In this document: one piece after another, positions 26,473-34,155 of the stretch
Layout: each line of letters opens with the position of its first letter
Numbering within the stretch: position 1 is the stretch's first letter
NCBI GenBank assembly: GCA_002480925.1
Contig: DLDA01000053.1
Location: forward strand, 1-47,386
Direction of reading: 5' to 3'
DNA length: 47,386 bases
Source of the DNA: Lachnospiraceae bacterium UBA7784
Lineage (GTDB): Bacteria > Bacillota > Clostridia > Lachnospirales > Lachnospiraceae
Notes under the pieces: generated by a model
What the model was told of the DNA's origin: nothing
Database searches by the model: none
What the model saw: the letters and a program-made list of their open reading frames with translations, nothing else
Translations under genes and position numbers: made by a program

Positions 26473-26584
26473 AATAGCCATCTGTTCGAGAGTAGGAACT
26501 CATCAAGTGTGAGCTCTGTGCTGACAACAGTGTTTTCTATTGCGTAGGCAGACGTGCTGATGTGTCGGCAGCAGATGGCGTATT
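26473..26584 (+). ncRNA. Candidate structured small RNA of unknown family
   Basis: About 112 nt are closed by a long terminal stem: GCCATCTG (26477-26484) pairs with CAGATGGC (26572-26579), and AATA (26473-26476) extends it with TATT (26581-26584) across a bulged G. Inside, TGCTGAC (26519-26525) can pair with GTCGGCA (26564-26570), and CATCA (26501-26505) with TGATG (26558-26562). These two cross, so they are alternatives or a pseudoknot. GTTC (26484-26487) can pair with GAAC (26496-26499). A TATAAT lies just upstream. It does not match SRP RNA, 6S RNA, tmRNA, or a riboswitch that I recognise. The opposite strand could also be the transcribed one, since a T run follows there. Confidence 0.45.
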
Positions 26585-26641
26585 TTGGGATTATAGCTCA
26601 GATAAATAGAGAAAAAGGTTTCAAAAAGGTTTCAGAAGTTG

Positions 26642-26647
26642 TATAAT
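26642..26647 (+). promoter_or_regulatory. -10 element for tRNA-Val
   Basis: A perfect TATAAT at 26642-26647 lies about 77 bp upstream of the tRNA. TTTCAA (26619-26624) at 17 bp is a weak -35. Confidence 0.5.
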
Positions 26648-26723
26648 GTCATAGAAAGACAAGAACAAAAGACCTTGAAAACCATTAGAAATGCTGTGTT
26701 TAAGGGCTTATCGAGTCATTTAC

Positions 26724-26796
26724 GGGATGATAGCTCAGCTGGGAGAGCACCTGGGTCACAACCAGGTTGTCGGGGGTTCGAGTCCCTTTCATCCCA
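26724..26796 (+). tRNA. tRNA-Val(CAC)
   Basis: A complete 73-nt cloverleaf. The acceptor GGGATGA pairs perfectly with TCATCCC and the discriminator is A (26796). The D arm is GCTC/GAGC. The anticodon stem CCTGG/CCAGG holds loop GTCACAA, which gives anticodon CAC (Val, GUG codon). The T arm has GGGGG/CCCTT with the TTCGAGT loop. CCA is not encoded (the next bases are CTA), so it needs the CCA-adding enzyme. An mRNA ribosome site (AAAGG) begins 3 nt after the tRNA. Confidence 0.96.
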
Positions 26797-26809
26797 CTAA
26801 AAGGTGCAA

Positions 26810-27658
26810 ATGAGAGTAAAGCTGGAAGATACAATAGATCTTAAGAAAATAGCAGATAGTGGTCAGTGCTTCCGTTGGAAGGAGGTTGCTGACAGTAGGT
26901 TCAGGGTCTGCGCATTTGGCAGGGTAAGGTATCTGACTCAGGAGGGAGAGAAGTCTTTTACTATCGACTGTGATCAGGAAGAATATCAGACAATCTGGAA
27001 GGACTATCTTGATATAGATACAGATTATGACGGCATAATCGCCTCGATAGACAGGGCTGATGATTTCCTGACCAGGGCAGGCCAGGCCGGAAGAGGCATA
27101 AGGATACTCAGACAGGATCCGCTTGAGACGCTTATCACATTTATCATTTCCCAGAGGAAGAATATACCAGCAATAAAGTCATGCGTAGAGAAGCTGTGTC
27201 ATGCCTGTGGCAGCTTCTTGGGAAACTACGATGGTGAGGAGATTTATTCCTTCCCGGATCTGATGGGGCTGTCTGCCTTGTCATGTCAGAAGTGCGGGGG
27301 AGACTGCTGTACATATAAGAGGGCAGGCCTTGACAGCTGCTCGCTTGGATACAGAATGCCCTATATACAGGATACAGTAAGCCGGCTGATAATGAATCCG
27401 TCACTGATTGAATACCTGGATCAGCTTGATGACAAGGCATTATATGAAGAGCTCCTTGGCTTCAAGGGAGTGGGAAAGAAGGTCGCTAACTGTACAGCAC
27501 TGTTTGGCTTCCATCGTCTCGACTTTTTCCCGATAGATGTCTGGATAAAGAGAGTTATCGACCAGGAGTACGGCGGAAGATTTGACCATACCTTGTATAG
27601 CCCGTTTGCCGGGGTCATACAGCAGTATATGTTTTATTACTACAGGCAGACTCACTGA
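26810..27658 (+). CDS. 8-oxoguanine DNA glycosylase (OGG1-like, HhH-GPD)
   Basis: A 282-residue base-excision repair enzyme that removes 8-oxoguanine from DNA. The N-terminal OGG domain opens with the SGQCFRWKEV motif (17-26). The helix-hairpin-helix GFKGVGKKVANC (218-228) carries the predicted catalytic Lys224, and PIDVW (241-245) the catalytic Asp243. An unusual Cys-rich stretch (Cys159, 162, 166, 167, 177) is inserted between them. The ATG at 26810 is preferred over a GTG at 26804 because AAAGG (26799-26803) is 6 nt before it. The gene has no room for its own promoter and must share the tRNA-Val transcript. It converges with the glucosaminidase gene with no gap: the two stops form TGATCA. 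Confidence 0.9.
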   Translation: MRVKLEDTIDLKKIADSGQCFRWKEVADSRFRVCAFGRVRYLTQEGEKSFTIDCDQEEYQTIWKDYLDIDTDYDGIIASIDRADDFLTRAGQAGRGIRILRQDPLETLITFIISQRKNIPAIKSCVEKLCHACGSFLGNYDGEEIYSFPDLMGLSALSCQKCGGDCCTYKRAGLDSCSLGYRMPYIQDTVSRLIMNPSLIEYLDQLDDKALYEELLGFKGVGKKVANCTALFGFHRLDFFPIDVWIKRVIDQEYGGRFDHTLYSPFAGVIQQYMFYYYRQTH

Positions 27659-28753
27659 TCAGGCCTTCTTCATAGGCATTATGTATTTCTCTACCAGATA
27701 ATAGCCATAGTTGTTTCCGGCGGCCCAGCCTCTGGTTTGTGCGCGGTAGCTTGGAGAATGCTTCTCGCCGGTCGTATAGGGATTGTCCTTTATACCGAGC
27801 CACTGGACATATGGAGCATTGCCTACCCTGACATATTTGCCGCGTGGATCGATAGCATTGTTGATATGGTTCTGTGCACCGGCATAAAGGGACAGATGCA
27901 GAGCCTGTGAACGGATGCCGACAGAAATGGCATGGCTTTCAGCAGAAGAAGCAGAGGAGTAACCGAAGGCTCTGTAATGGGCTCTAGCATAGGATCTGAA
28001 GTCGAGCCCGCCAGCACCGTTTCCTACAGCGCCAACACCTCCGAAGTTGCACTGATAAATGCTTACGTCGCCGCCGAATCTGAGGAAGCCTGTTTCGTTC
28101 ATCATCTGTGCAAACAGGACCTCAGCCTTTATATTGTATCTTGAAGCCTCCCTGTATACAATCTTTGCGAAATCATTGATCGTTGCAGCGCCCAGACTTT
28201 TATATGCGGATGGATAGGATGACCGCTTTGATTTGTAATATCTTGCCATCTGGGCAGCACTGACCGTGGATTTTCCCTTTATCAGATATCCTGTCCTGCC
28301 CGAGGCTTTCCTGCTTTTTTTGGAATATGTGATGGATTTTCCCTTTTTCTTGTAGGCACGTACACGGAAGGTGTATTTCTTGTTGGCGGAAAGACCGGTG
28401 ATAGTGACCTGATTGACATCCATCCCGCTGATCGTCTTTTTGACCCTGCCCCGGCTGTCAAGCACCTGATAGCCGCTTGCGCCGTAGACCGGATACCAGT
28501 GCAGAGTAAGTGAGCTGCCTGTCCTGCTTGTGACCTTATCAGTATCAGCGTCATAGGGAGTCAGATAGTCGTAGCTGTCGTTATTATAATTGTATGAATC
28601 ATAGGATTTCCTGTTCATACAGTCATTGTAGGGGCTTCTAAGCTTTATGGTCTTGCCGGAAAAGGAAGCATGGGCCTGGAGGGGGAAGGCCATGAGGGCA
28701 AGGCAGGAGATCAGAAGATATGGTATCGGACTGGTCCGTTTTTTATTTTTCAT
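27659..28753 (-). CDS. Secreted glucosaminidase with fibronectin type III domain
   Basis: A 364-residue exported cell-wall hydrolase. The signal peptide (MKNKKRTSP, hydrophobic core, AHA cleavage region near 28) is followed by a Tyr/Asn/Asp-rich stretch. A fibronectin III domain comes next (about 74-150, SLTLHWYPVYGASGYQV to KKYTFRVRAYKK). The C-terminal half (about 165-364) is a glucosaminidase (lysozyme-like) domain: YREASRYNIKAEVLFAQMMNETGFLRFGG carries the probable catalytic Glu, and a late YVQWLG motif follows. It should cut the GlcNAc-MurNAc glycan chain. AGGAGG sits 9 nt before the ATG. The downstream position 15 bp after the 179-residue unknown gene suggests one operon. Confidence 0.88.
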   Translation of the reverse strand: MKNKKRTSPIPYLLISCLALMAFPLQAHASFSGKTIKLRSPYNDCMNRKSYDSYNYNNDSYDYLTPYDADTDKVTSRTGSSLTLHWYPVYGASGYQVLDSRGRVKKTISGMDVNQVTITGLSANKKYTFRVRAYKKKGKSITYSKKSRKASGRTGYLIKGKSTVSAAQMARYYKSKRSSYPSAYKSLGAATINDFAKIVYREASRYNIKAEVLFAQMMNETGFLRFGGDVSIYQCNFGGVGAVGNGAGGLDFRSYARAHYRAFGYSSASSAESHAISVGIRSQALHLSLYAGAQNHINNAIDPRGKYVRVGNAPYVQWLGIKDNPYTTGEKHSPSYRAQTRGWAAGNNYGYYLVEKYIMPMKKA

Positions 28754-28767
28754 ATATGTATTTCCTC

Positions 28768-29307
28768 CTATCTGTGAGTCAGGATTTCATGGCGAAGCCG
28801 CTCCAGGGCCTCCTCGTCATGGTCGCTGTAGGCAGTTTTTATAGCGCCTTCAAAGACAGGAAGAGCATTTTCGAATTTTTCTATGCCGGTATTTTTCCAT
28901 AGAAAGGCAGCGCCGTTCATTACAGACCAGACATCAGCGGCGGATCGCCTTAGCTTCTCCTCGGGCCTTACATCCACAAGCCCCAGAAGCTTCTTGCCAT
29001 ATCTGTCAGAATCCATTGTACCTATATAAGAAGATGCTGAGTCATAAAGGGCAGCCGACATGATCTCCTCTGCCTCGGATCGCGGGAGACCCTCACTTAT
29101 GCATTTCTCCATAATATCAAATCCGAAGAGGTTGAACATGGAAAGGGACAGGCGGATCCGCTCGCGGGGACTTCCATAGCGTCTGCGTTCGTCAGATATC
29201 CTTATAAGCTCTGAGAAGCCTCTGATAAAGCAGTCACTGCCATCGGCCCTGATCCTTTTTTTCTCCAGAAGGTTTGAAAGATCCTCTTTATCTTCTATTT
29301 CCTGCAT
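28768..29307 (-). CDS. Conserved-looking protein of unknown function
   Basis: I do not recognise this 179-residue protein. It is soluble, highly charged (many Arg, Glu, Asp), without signal peptide, membrane segment, Cys cluster or nucleotide motif. Secondary structure looks almost wholly helical (EEIMSAALYDSASSYIGTMD, AADVWSVMNGAAFLWKN, EEALERLRHEIL). A GAGG ribosome site is 9 nt before the ATG and codon use resembles its neighbours, so it is a real gene. It is upstream of the glucosaminidase by 15 bp and probably co-transcribed with it; no function follows from that alone. Confidence 0.75.
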   Translation of the reverse strand: MQEIEDKEDLSNLLEKKRIRADGSDCFIRGFSELIRISDERRRYGSPRERIRLSLSMFNLFGFDIMEKCISEGLPRSEAEEIMSAALYDSASSYIGTMDSDRYGKKLLGLVDVRPEEKLRRSAADVWSVMNGAAFLWKNTGIEKFENALPVFEGAIKTAYSDHDEEALERLRHEILTHR

Positions 29308-29502
29308 TATTATAACCTCATTTCCTGGCTGGATTTTATAAACATTATACAGTAATTATCGTTTGCGGGCAAATTTTAAGTAGAATCTTCAATATTCAGC
29401 ATAAAATCTTCTATTCTTTTTGCGGGTGGAAAAATATATAGTAATACTCGTAAACGAACGAACGACACGGAGGGTGTCATTAACATGAAGGAGGAACGAT
29501 TT

Positions 29503-30777
29503 ATGAAGTCAAGAAAGGTAATAGCACTAGGGCTCGCAGCAGCTATGGCATTTTCACTGGCTGCCTGCGGAGGAGGCAAGGCATCAAAGGGCGGATCATC
29601 ATCGGGATCAGGAAAGACCGCAAGCGGAACAGTAGCGAACAAGGACAAGCCGGTTGTCTGGTACAACCGTCAGCCATCAAACAGCTCGACAGGAGAGCTC
29701 GACAGCAATGCCCTTCATTTCAATGACAATACCTACTATGTAGGATTCGATGCAAATCAGGGTGCTGAGCTGCAGGGAACAATGATTGCTGACTACATCA
29801 AGGCACACAAGGATGAGATCGACAGAAATGGTGACGGAGTCATAGGATATGTGCTTGCAATCGGAGATATCGGACACAATGATTCGATAGCCCGTACAAG
29901 AGGAGTCAGAAAGGCTCTCGGAACAGCGGTAAAGGATGGAGACAGCATCGATTATCAGGCAGTCGGAACTAATACAGATGGATCTGCAAAGGATGTTCAG
30001 GACGGTAAGGTCGATGGAGTTGATCTAAAGATAAGAGAGCTCGCATCACAGGAGATGAAGAACTCAGCAGGAGCAACCTGGGACGCAGCAACAGCAGGAA
30101 ACGCTATCCAGTCATGGTCCTCTTCATTCGGAGATCAGATCGATATCGTTATTTCCAATAATGATGGAATGGGAATGTCGATGTTTAATGCATGGTCAAA
30201 GGAGAAGAAGGTTCCTACCTTCGGATACGATGCAAACTCAGATGCAGTTGCAGCTATAGCAGATGGCTATGGCGGAACGATCTCACAGCATGCAGACGTA
30301 CAGGCATATCTGACACTCAGGGTTCTCCGCAATGCACTCGATGGTGTAGATGTGATGACAGGTATCTCAAAGAAGGACGATGCAGGGAATGTCCTCGAGG
30401 AAGGCAAGGACTACAGATATGATGAGAAGGAGCGTTCCTTCTACGCATTGAACCTTGCAGTAACAGCTGATAATTATCAGGACTTCACAGATTCGACAAA
30501 GGTATATGATCCTGTATCAAAGCAGCTGAGCAGCGATAAGAAGAAGGTATGGCTCGATATCTATAATTCATCAGATAACTTCCTTGGATCGACCTATCAG
30601 CCGCTCCTCCAGAAGTACGATGATCTGATGAACCTCGATGTAGAGTACATTGGAGGTGATGGACAGACAGAGTCCAATATCACAAACCGTCTCGGAAATC
30701 CAAGCCAGTATGATGCTTTCGCCATCAACATGGTAAAGACAGATAACGCAGCATCATATACAGCACTTCTGCAGTAA
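29503..30777 (+). CDS. mglB: Galactose/methyl-galactoside ABC transporter substrate-binding lipoprotein
   Basis: A 424-residue lipoprotein that captures galactose or glucose-type sugars outside the membrane for MglAC. The signal MKSRKVIALGLAAAMAF ends in the lipobox LAAC, with Cys near 25, followed by a Gly/Ser linker. The binding domain is the type I periplasmic fold. RNGDGVIGYVLAIGD is a MglB-type calcium loop, and IDIVISNNDGMGMSMFNAW is the sugar-contact region. The start at 29503 has AAGGAGG 8 nt upstream. Another in-frame ATG at 29485 has its own GGAGG inside a small hairpin (GACAC 29464-29468 with GTGTC 29474-29478). First gene of the mgl operon. Confidence 0.93.
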   Translation: MKSRKVIALGLAAAMAFSLAACGGGKASKGGSSSGSGKTASGTVANKDKPVVWYNRQPSNSSTGELDSNALHFNDNTYYVGFDANQGAELQGTMIADYIKAHKDEIDRNGDGVIGYVLAIGDIGHNDSIARTRGVRKALGTAVKDGDSIDYQAVGTNTDGSAKDVQDGKVDGVDLKIRELASQEMKNSAGATWDAATAGNAIQSWSSSFGDQIDIVISNNDGMGMSMFNAWSKEKKVPTFGYDANSDAVAAIADGYGGTISQHADVQAYLTLRVLRNALDGVDVMTGISKKDDAGNVLEEGKDYRYDEKERSFYALNLAVTADNYQDFTDSTKVYDPVSKQLSSDKKKVWLDIYNSSDNFLGSTYQPLLQKYDDLMNLDVEYIGGDGQTESNITNRLGNPSQYDAFAINMVKTDNAASYTALLQ

Positions 30778-30822
30778 ACCGGGGAACAGTTCAAATAACT
30801 GAAGGATTGTAAAGCAGAACAG

Positions 30823-30857
30823 GAGGCATCAGGAAAGTCACCTGGTGCCTCTTTTTT
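30823..30857 (+). terminator. Intercistronic terminator/attenuator between mglB and mglA
   Basis: GAGGCATCAGG (30823-30833) pairs over all 11 positions (one G-U) with CCTGGTGCCTC (30841-30851), followed by T6 (30852-30857). Partial termination here would make more binding protein than transporter. Confidence 0.85.
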
Positions 30858-30877
30858 AGACAAGGCAGGAGATAGAT

Positions 30878-32389
30878 ATGTCAGAAGAAAAGAAGGAAGA
30901 TATAGTTCTTTCCATTCGGGGAATGTGCAAATCCTTCGGAAGGAACCGGGTGCTTGATCATATCAATATGGATGTTAAGCGCGGCTCCATAATGGGTCTG
31001 ATGGGTGAGAACGGAGCAGGCAAGTCAACAATGATGAAGTGCCTGTTTGGTACTTATCAGAAGGACGAAGGACAGATAATCCTCGATGGAAAGGAGATCA
31101 ATTTCTCAGGGCCAAAGGAGGCCCTTGAAAACGGGATAGCCATGGTGCATCAGGAGCTGAATCAGTGTCTTGAGAGAAGTGTGGTCGATAACCTTTTTCT
31201 TGGAAGATATCCTAAAGACTCTATCGGAGTGATAGACGAGGGAAGAATGAAAAAGGAGGCCTCGGAGCTTTTCAGAAAGCTCAATATGACAGTGAACCTG
31301 ACACAGCCGATGAAGAGGATGTCGGTTTCACAGAGGCAGATGGTCGAGATAGCAAAGGCTATATCCTATAATTCAAAGATTATAGTGTTAGACGAGCCTA
31401 CCTCATCCCTTACCATGCCGGAGGTCGAAAAGCTCTTCAAGATGATGAGAGCCCTGAAGGATCAGGGAATATCGATCATATATATCTCACACAAGATGGA
31501 TGAGGTATTTGAGATCTGTGATGAGGTATCGGTATTAAGAGACGGAAGTCTTGTCATGACAAAGGATGTACATGACACCGACATGAATGAGCTTATAGCT
31601 GCGATGGTAGGAAGGTCATTAGACAACAGGTTCCCGCCCGTAGACAACAAGCCTGGTGATGTGGTCCTGCAGGTATCGCATCTTTCGACCAAGTATGCAC
31701 CTTATCTGAAGGACGTATCCTTTGAGGTGAGAAAGGGAGAGATCTTCGGCTTGTACGGACTTGTCGGAGCAGGAAGGTCGGAGCTTTTAGAGACGATCTT
31801 CGGAGTCAGGACAAGAGCCAGCGGAAGAGTATACTACAACGGCAAGCTGATGAATTTCAACAGCTCCAAGGAAGCCATGGAGCATGGGTTTGCAATGATC
31901 ACTGAGGAAAGAAAGGCAAACGGACTTTTCCTGAAGGGGGATATCACCTTTAATACCACGATAGCCAATCTGAATCATTACAAGTCAGGACCGGCATTGT
32001 CGGATCCTAAGATGACAAAGGCCACCTCGAATGAGATCACGGTCATGCATACAAAGACGATGGGACCTGAAGATATGATCTCCAATCTCTCAGGAGGAAA
32101 TCAGCAGAAGGTGATCTTCGGAAAGTGGATGGAGAGAGACCCTAAGGTATTCATGATGGATGAGCCTACCAGAGGAATAGACGTAGGCGCCAAGTACGAG
32201 ATATACGAGCTTATCATCAAGATGGCAAAGCAGGGAAAGACCATAATCGTAGTATCATCAGAGATGCCTGAGATCCTTGGAATAACAAACAGGATCGGTG
32301 TGATGAGCAACGGACATCTTTCAGGTTTAGTAAATACCAATGAGACGGACCAGGAGGAACTCCTGAGACTCTCTGCGAAGTATCTGTAA
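30878..32389 (+). CDS. mglA: Sugar ABC transporter ATP-binding protein MglA (two ABC domains)
   Basis: A 503-residue cytoplasmic ATPase that powers sugar import through MglC. It holds two ABC domains in tandem, as in the MglA/RbsA/AraG family. The first has Walker A GENGAGKST (about 46-54), signature VSQRQMVEIAKA and Walker B IIVLDEPTSSLT. The second has a degenerate P-loop (LVGAGRSELLE, about 298-308), signature LSGGNQQKV and Walker B VFMMDEPTRGIDVGAK. Degeneration of the second Walker A is normal for the family. CAGGAG precedes the ATG. It lies 100 bp after mglB, beyond the attenuator, and 18 bp before mglC. Confidence 0.95.
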   Translation: MSEEKKEDIVLSIRGMCKSFGRNRVLDHINMDVKRGSIMGLMGENGAGKSTMMKCLFGTYQKDEGQIILDGKEINFSGPKEALENGIAMVHQELNQCLERSVVDNLFLGRYPKDSIGVIDEGRMKKEASELFRKLNMTVNLTQPMKRMSVSQRQMVEIAKAISYNSKIIVLDEPTSSLTMPEVEKLFKMMRALKDQGISIIYISHKMDEVFEICDEVSVLRDGSLVMTKDVHDTDMNELIAAMVGRSLDNRFPPVDNKPGDVVLQVSHLSTKYAPYLKDVSFEVRKGEIFGLYGLVGAGRSELLETIFGVRTRASGRVYYNGKLMNFNSSKEAMEHGFAMITEERKANGLFLKGDITFNTTIANLNHYKSGPALSDPKMTKATSNEITVMHTKTMGPEDMISNLSGGNQQKVIFGKWMERDPKVFMMDEPTRGIDVGAKYEIYELIIKMAKQGKTIIVVSSEMPEILGITNRIGVMSNGHLSGLVNTNETDQEELLRLSAKYL

Positions 32390-32407
32390 ACGAAAAGGAG
32401 AAAAATT

Positions 32408-34060
32408 ATGTCAGACAACAGAATTTTATCCGCAGAGGAGCAGGAAAAACTTCTCGCGCCAATCGACAAAGAGGTTGGTGGGATCCAGGCGGAGATAGAC
32501 AAGCTTAGAGAAGACGGTTCACTTAAGGTAAGGAGCTATGAGAATATGATAGTCCTCTTAAAGGAGGACAAGACCCTCACAAAGGACGAGAGGGCAAATG
32601 AGATAGCTGCCGCCAAAAAGGAGCTCGAAAAGGCAAAGGCGGTAGAGGCTGCAAATAAGGACAAGGTGGCTGCTCTTGTAAAAAAGGCAGAGGACTATCT
32701 GAAGGTCCACTACGACAGCGACTACTACAACAAGGTAAAGGAATCCTGTGATGACAGACGTGAGCAGGCAAAAAGGGAATACGACACAGCTATCGGAAAG
32801 CTCACAAATGAGCATGAGGCAGAGCTTAAAAAGCTAAACGACAAGGCCGAGATAAAGGACGAGAATTACGTCTATAAGAACCGCAGATTCGATCTGAAGA
32901 TGAGATATGATCAGAAGCTGCAGAGAATAAAGGACGATCAGCATGAGGCCTATATCTACAGATATCACCTGATAGACTTGCTTAGAATGTCGAGATATAC
33001 ACAGGGACAGAAGATGGCTCAGGGCTGGGAGAACTACAAGTACACCTTTAACTCGACCCAGTTCTTCCTTCAGAACGGACTTTATATCGTTATCATAGCG
33101 GTATTCGTTTTCTTAGGGATCATAACACCGGCGGTCAAGGGCTCGCCTCTTTTCACCTATAATAATATCTTGAATATCCTCCAGCAGGCCTCACCTAGAA
33201 TGTTCTATGCCTTAGGAGTAGCAGGACTGATCCTCCTTACAGGAACCGACCTTTCGGTAGGCCGAATGGTAGGAATGGGAATGGTTGCAGCGACTATCAT
33301 AATGCATCAGGGACCAAATACAGGAACGGTATTCGGACATGTATATGATTTCTCGGCGATGCCGGCAGGAGGCCGTGCGATCTTAGCCCTCATTGTCTGC
33401 ATAGTGCTTACAACGGTATTTACTACGATAGCTGGATTCTTCACAGCCAAGTTCAAGATGCATCCATTCATCTCGACAATGGCCAACATGCTTATAATCT
33501 TCGGACTCGTAACCTACGCTACAAAGGGAGTATCCTTCGGATCAATAGACCAGAGCATACCTCAGATGGTAATCCCGAAGATCAATGGACGCTTCCCGAC
33601 TATCATTCTCTGGGCAATAGCAGCCATAGCTATCGTATGGTTTATCTGGAACAAGACGACCTTTGGAAAGTATCTCTACGCAGTAGGAGGAAATCCGGAA
33701 GCTGCTTCAGCATCAGGTATTTCGGTATTTGCAGTAACTCTCGGAGCATTTGTCCTGGCAGGTATCCTCTATGGATTCGGTGACTGGCTCGAGTGTAACA
33801 GAATGGTAGGATCCGGATCAGCAGCCTATGGACAGGGCTGGGATATGGATGCGATCGCAGCCTGCGTCGTAGGTGGCGTATCATTCACAGGAGGTATAGG
33901 AAAGATATCAGGAGTAGTCGTAGGTGTTCTTATCTTCACAGCACTTACCTATTCACTTACCATCCTCGGAGTAGATACAAACCTCCAGTTCGTATTCGAA
34001 GGAATCATAATCCTTGCAGCAGTAACACTTGACTGCCTGAAGTACATCAGAAAGAAGTAA
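32408..34060 (+). CDS. mglC: Sugar ABC transporter permease MglC with N-terminal coiled-coil extension
   Basis: A 550-residue permease; E. coli MglC is about 336 residues. The C-terminal 335 residues (about 216-550) are the ordinary BPD_transp_2 permease with 8-10 helices, including GLILLTGTDLSVGRMVGMG and the late GGVSFTGGIGKISGVVVGVL loop that touches MglA. The first ~215 residues are very hydrophilic and rich in K/E/D/A with long heptad stretches (KKELEKAKAVEAANKDKVAA and NEHEAELKKLNDKA), so a cytoplasmic coiled coil is expected. It has no Cys and no catalytic motif. AAAAGGAG lies before the ATG. Role of the extension is unknown. Confidence 0.92.
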   Translation: MSDNRILSAEEQEKLLAPIDKEVGGIQAEIDKLREDGSLKVRSYENMIVLLKEDKTLTKDERANEIAAAKKELEKAKAVEAANKDKVAALVKKAEDYLKVHYDSDYYNKVKESCDDRREQAKREYDTAIGKLTNEHEAELKKLNDKAEIKDENYVYKNRRFDLKMRYDQKLQRIKDDQHEAYIYRYHLIDLLRMSRYTQGQKMAQGWENYKYTFNSTQFFLQNGLYIVIIAVFVFLGIITPAVKGSPLFTYNNILNILQQASPRMFYALGVAGLILLTGTDLSVGRMVGMGMVAATIIMHQGPNTGTVFGHVYDFSAMPAGGRAILALIVCIVLTTVFTTIAGFFTAKFKMHPFISTMANMLIIFGLVTYATKGVSFGSIDQSIPQMVIPKINGRFPTIILWAIAAIAIVWFIWNKTTFGKYLYAVGGNPEAASASGISVFAVTLGAFVLAGILYGFGDWLECNRMVGSGSAAYGQGWDMDAIAACVVGGVSFTGGIGKISGVVVGVLIFTALTYSLTILGVDTNLQFVFEGIIILAAVTLDCLKYIRKK

Positions 34061-34093
34061 GTGATCTGACTGACAGGTAAAACGCTAATAAAG

Positions 34094-34129
34094 CAGGGAC
34101 AGACCATAAGAGTCTGTCTCTGTTATTTT
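34094..34129 (+). terminator. Terminator after mglC
   Basis: CAGGGACAGAC (34094-34104) pairs over 11 positions (one G-U) with GTCTGTCTCTG (34112-34122), followed by TTATTTT. Confidence 0.8.
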
Positions 34130-34140
34130 GCTATATAATT

Positions 34141-34149
34141 TGTTATAAT
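34141..34149 (+). promoter_or_regulatory. Extended -10 promoter of the response-regulator gene (leaderless)
   Basis: TGT-TATAAT at 34141-34149 ends 6 nt before the ATG at 34156, so transcription should start at the start codon. A second TATAAT is at 34134-34139. No purine-rich ribosome site precedes the ATG. Confidence 0.65.
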
Positions 34150-34155
34150 CCGTTT

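Noticed and set aside
26473..26584. SRP RNA, 6S RNA or a terminator
   Set aside because: It lacks the GGAAG/GCAG SRP tip, is too short and the wrong shape for 6S RNA, and its loop of about 90 nt is far too long for a terminator.
26587..26601. A second tRNA gene
   Set aside because: Only the first 15 nt resemble a tRNA; no anticodon or T arm follows.
29464..29478. Catabolite-repression (cre) site or riboswitch before mglB
   Set aside because: Only a 5-bp hairpin and CGAACGAACGA repeats are present; no good cre consensus or aptamer was found.
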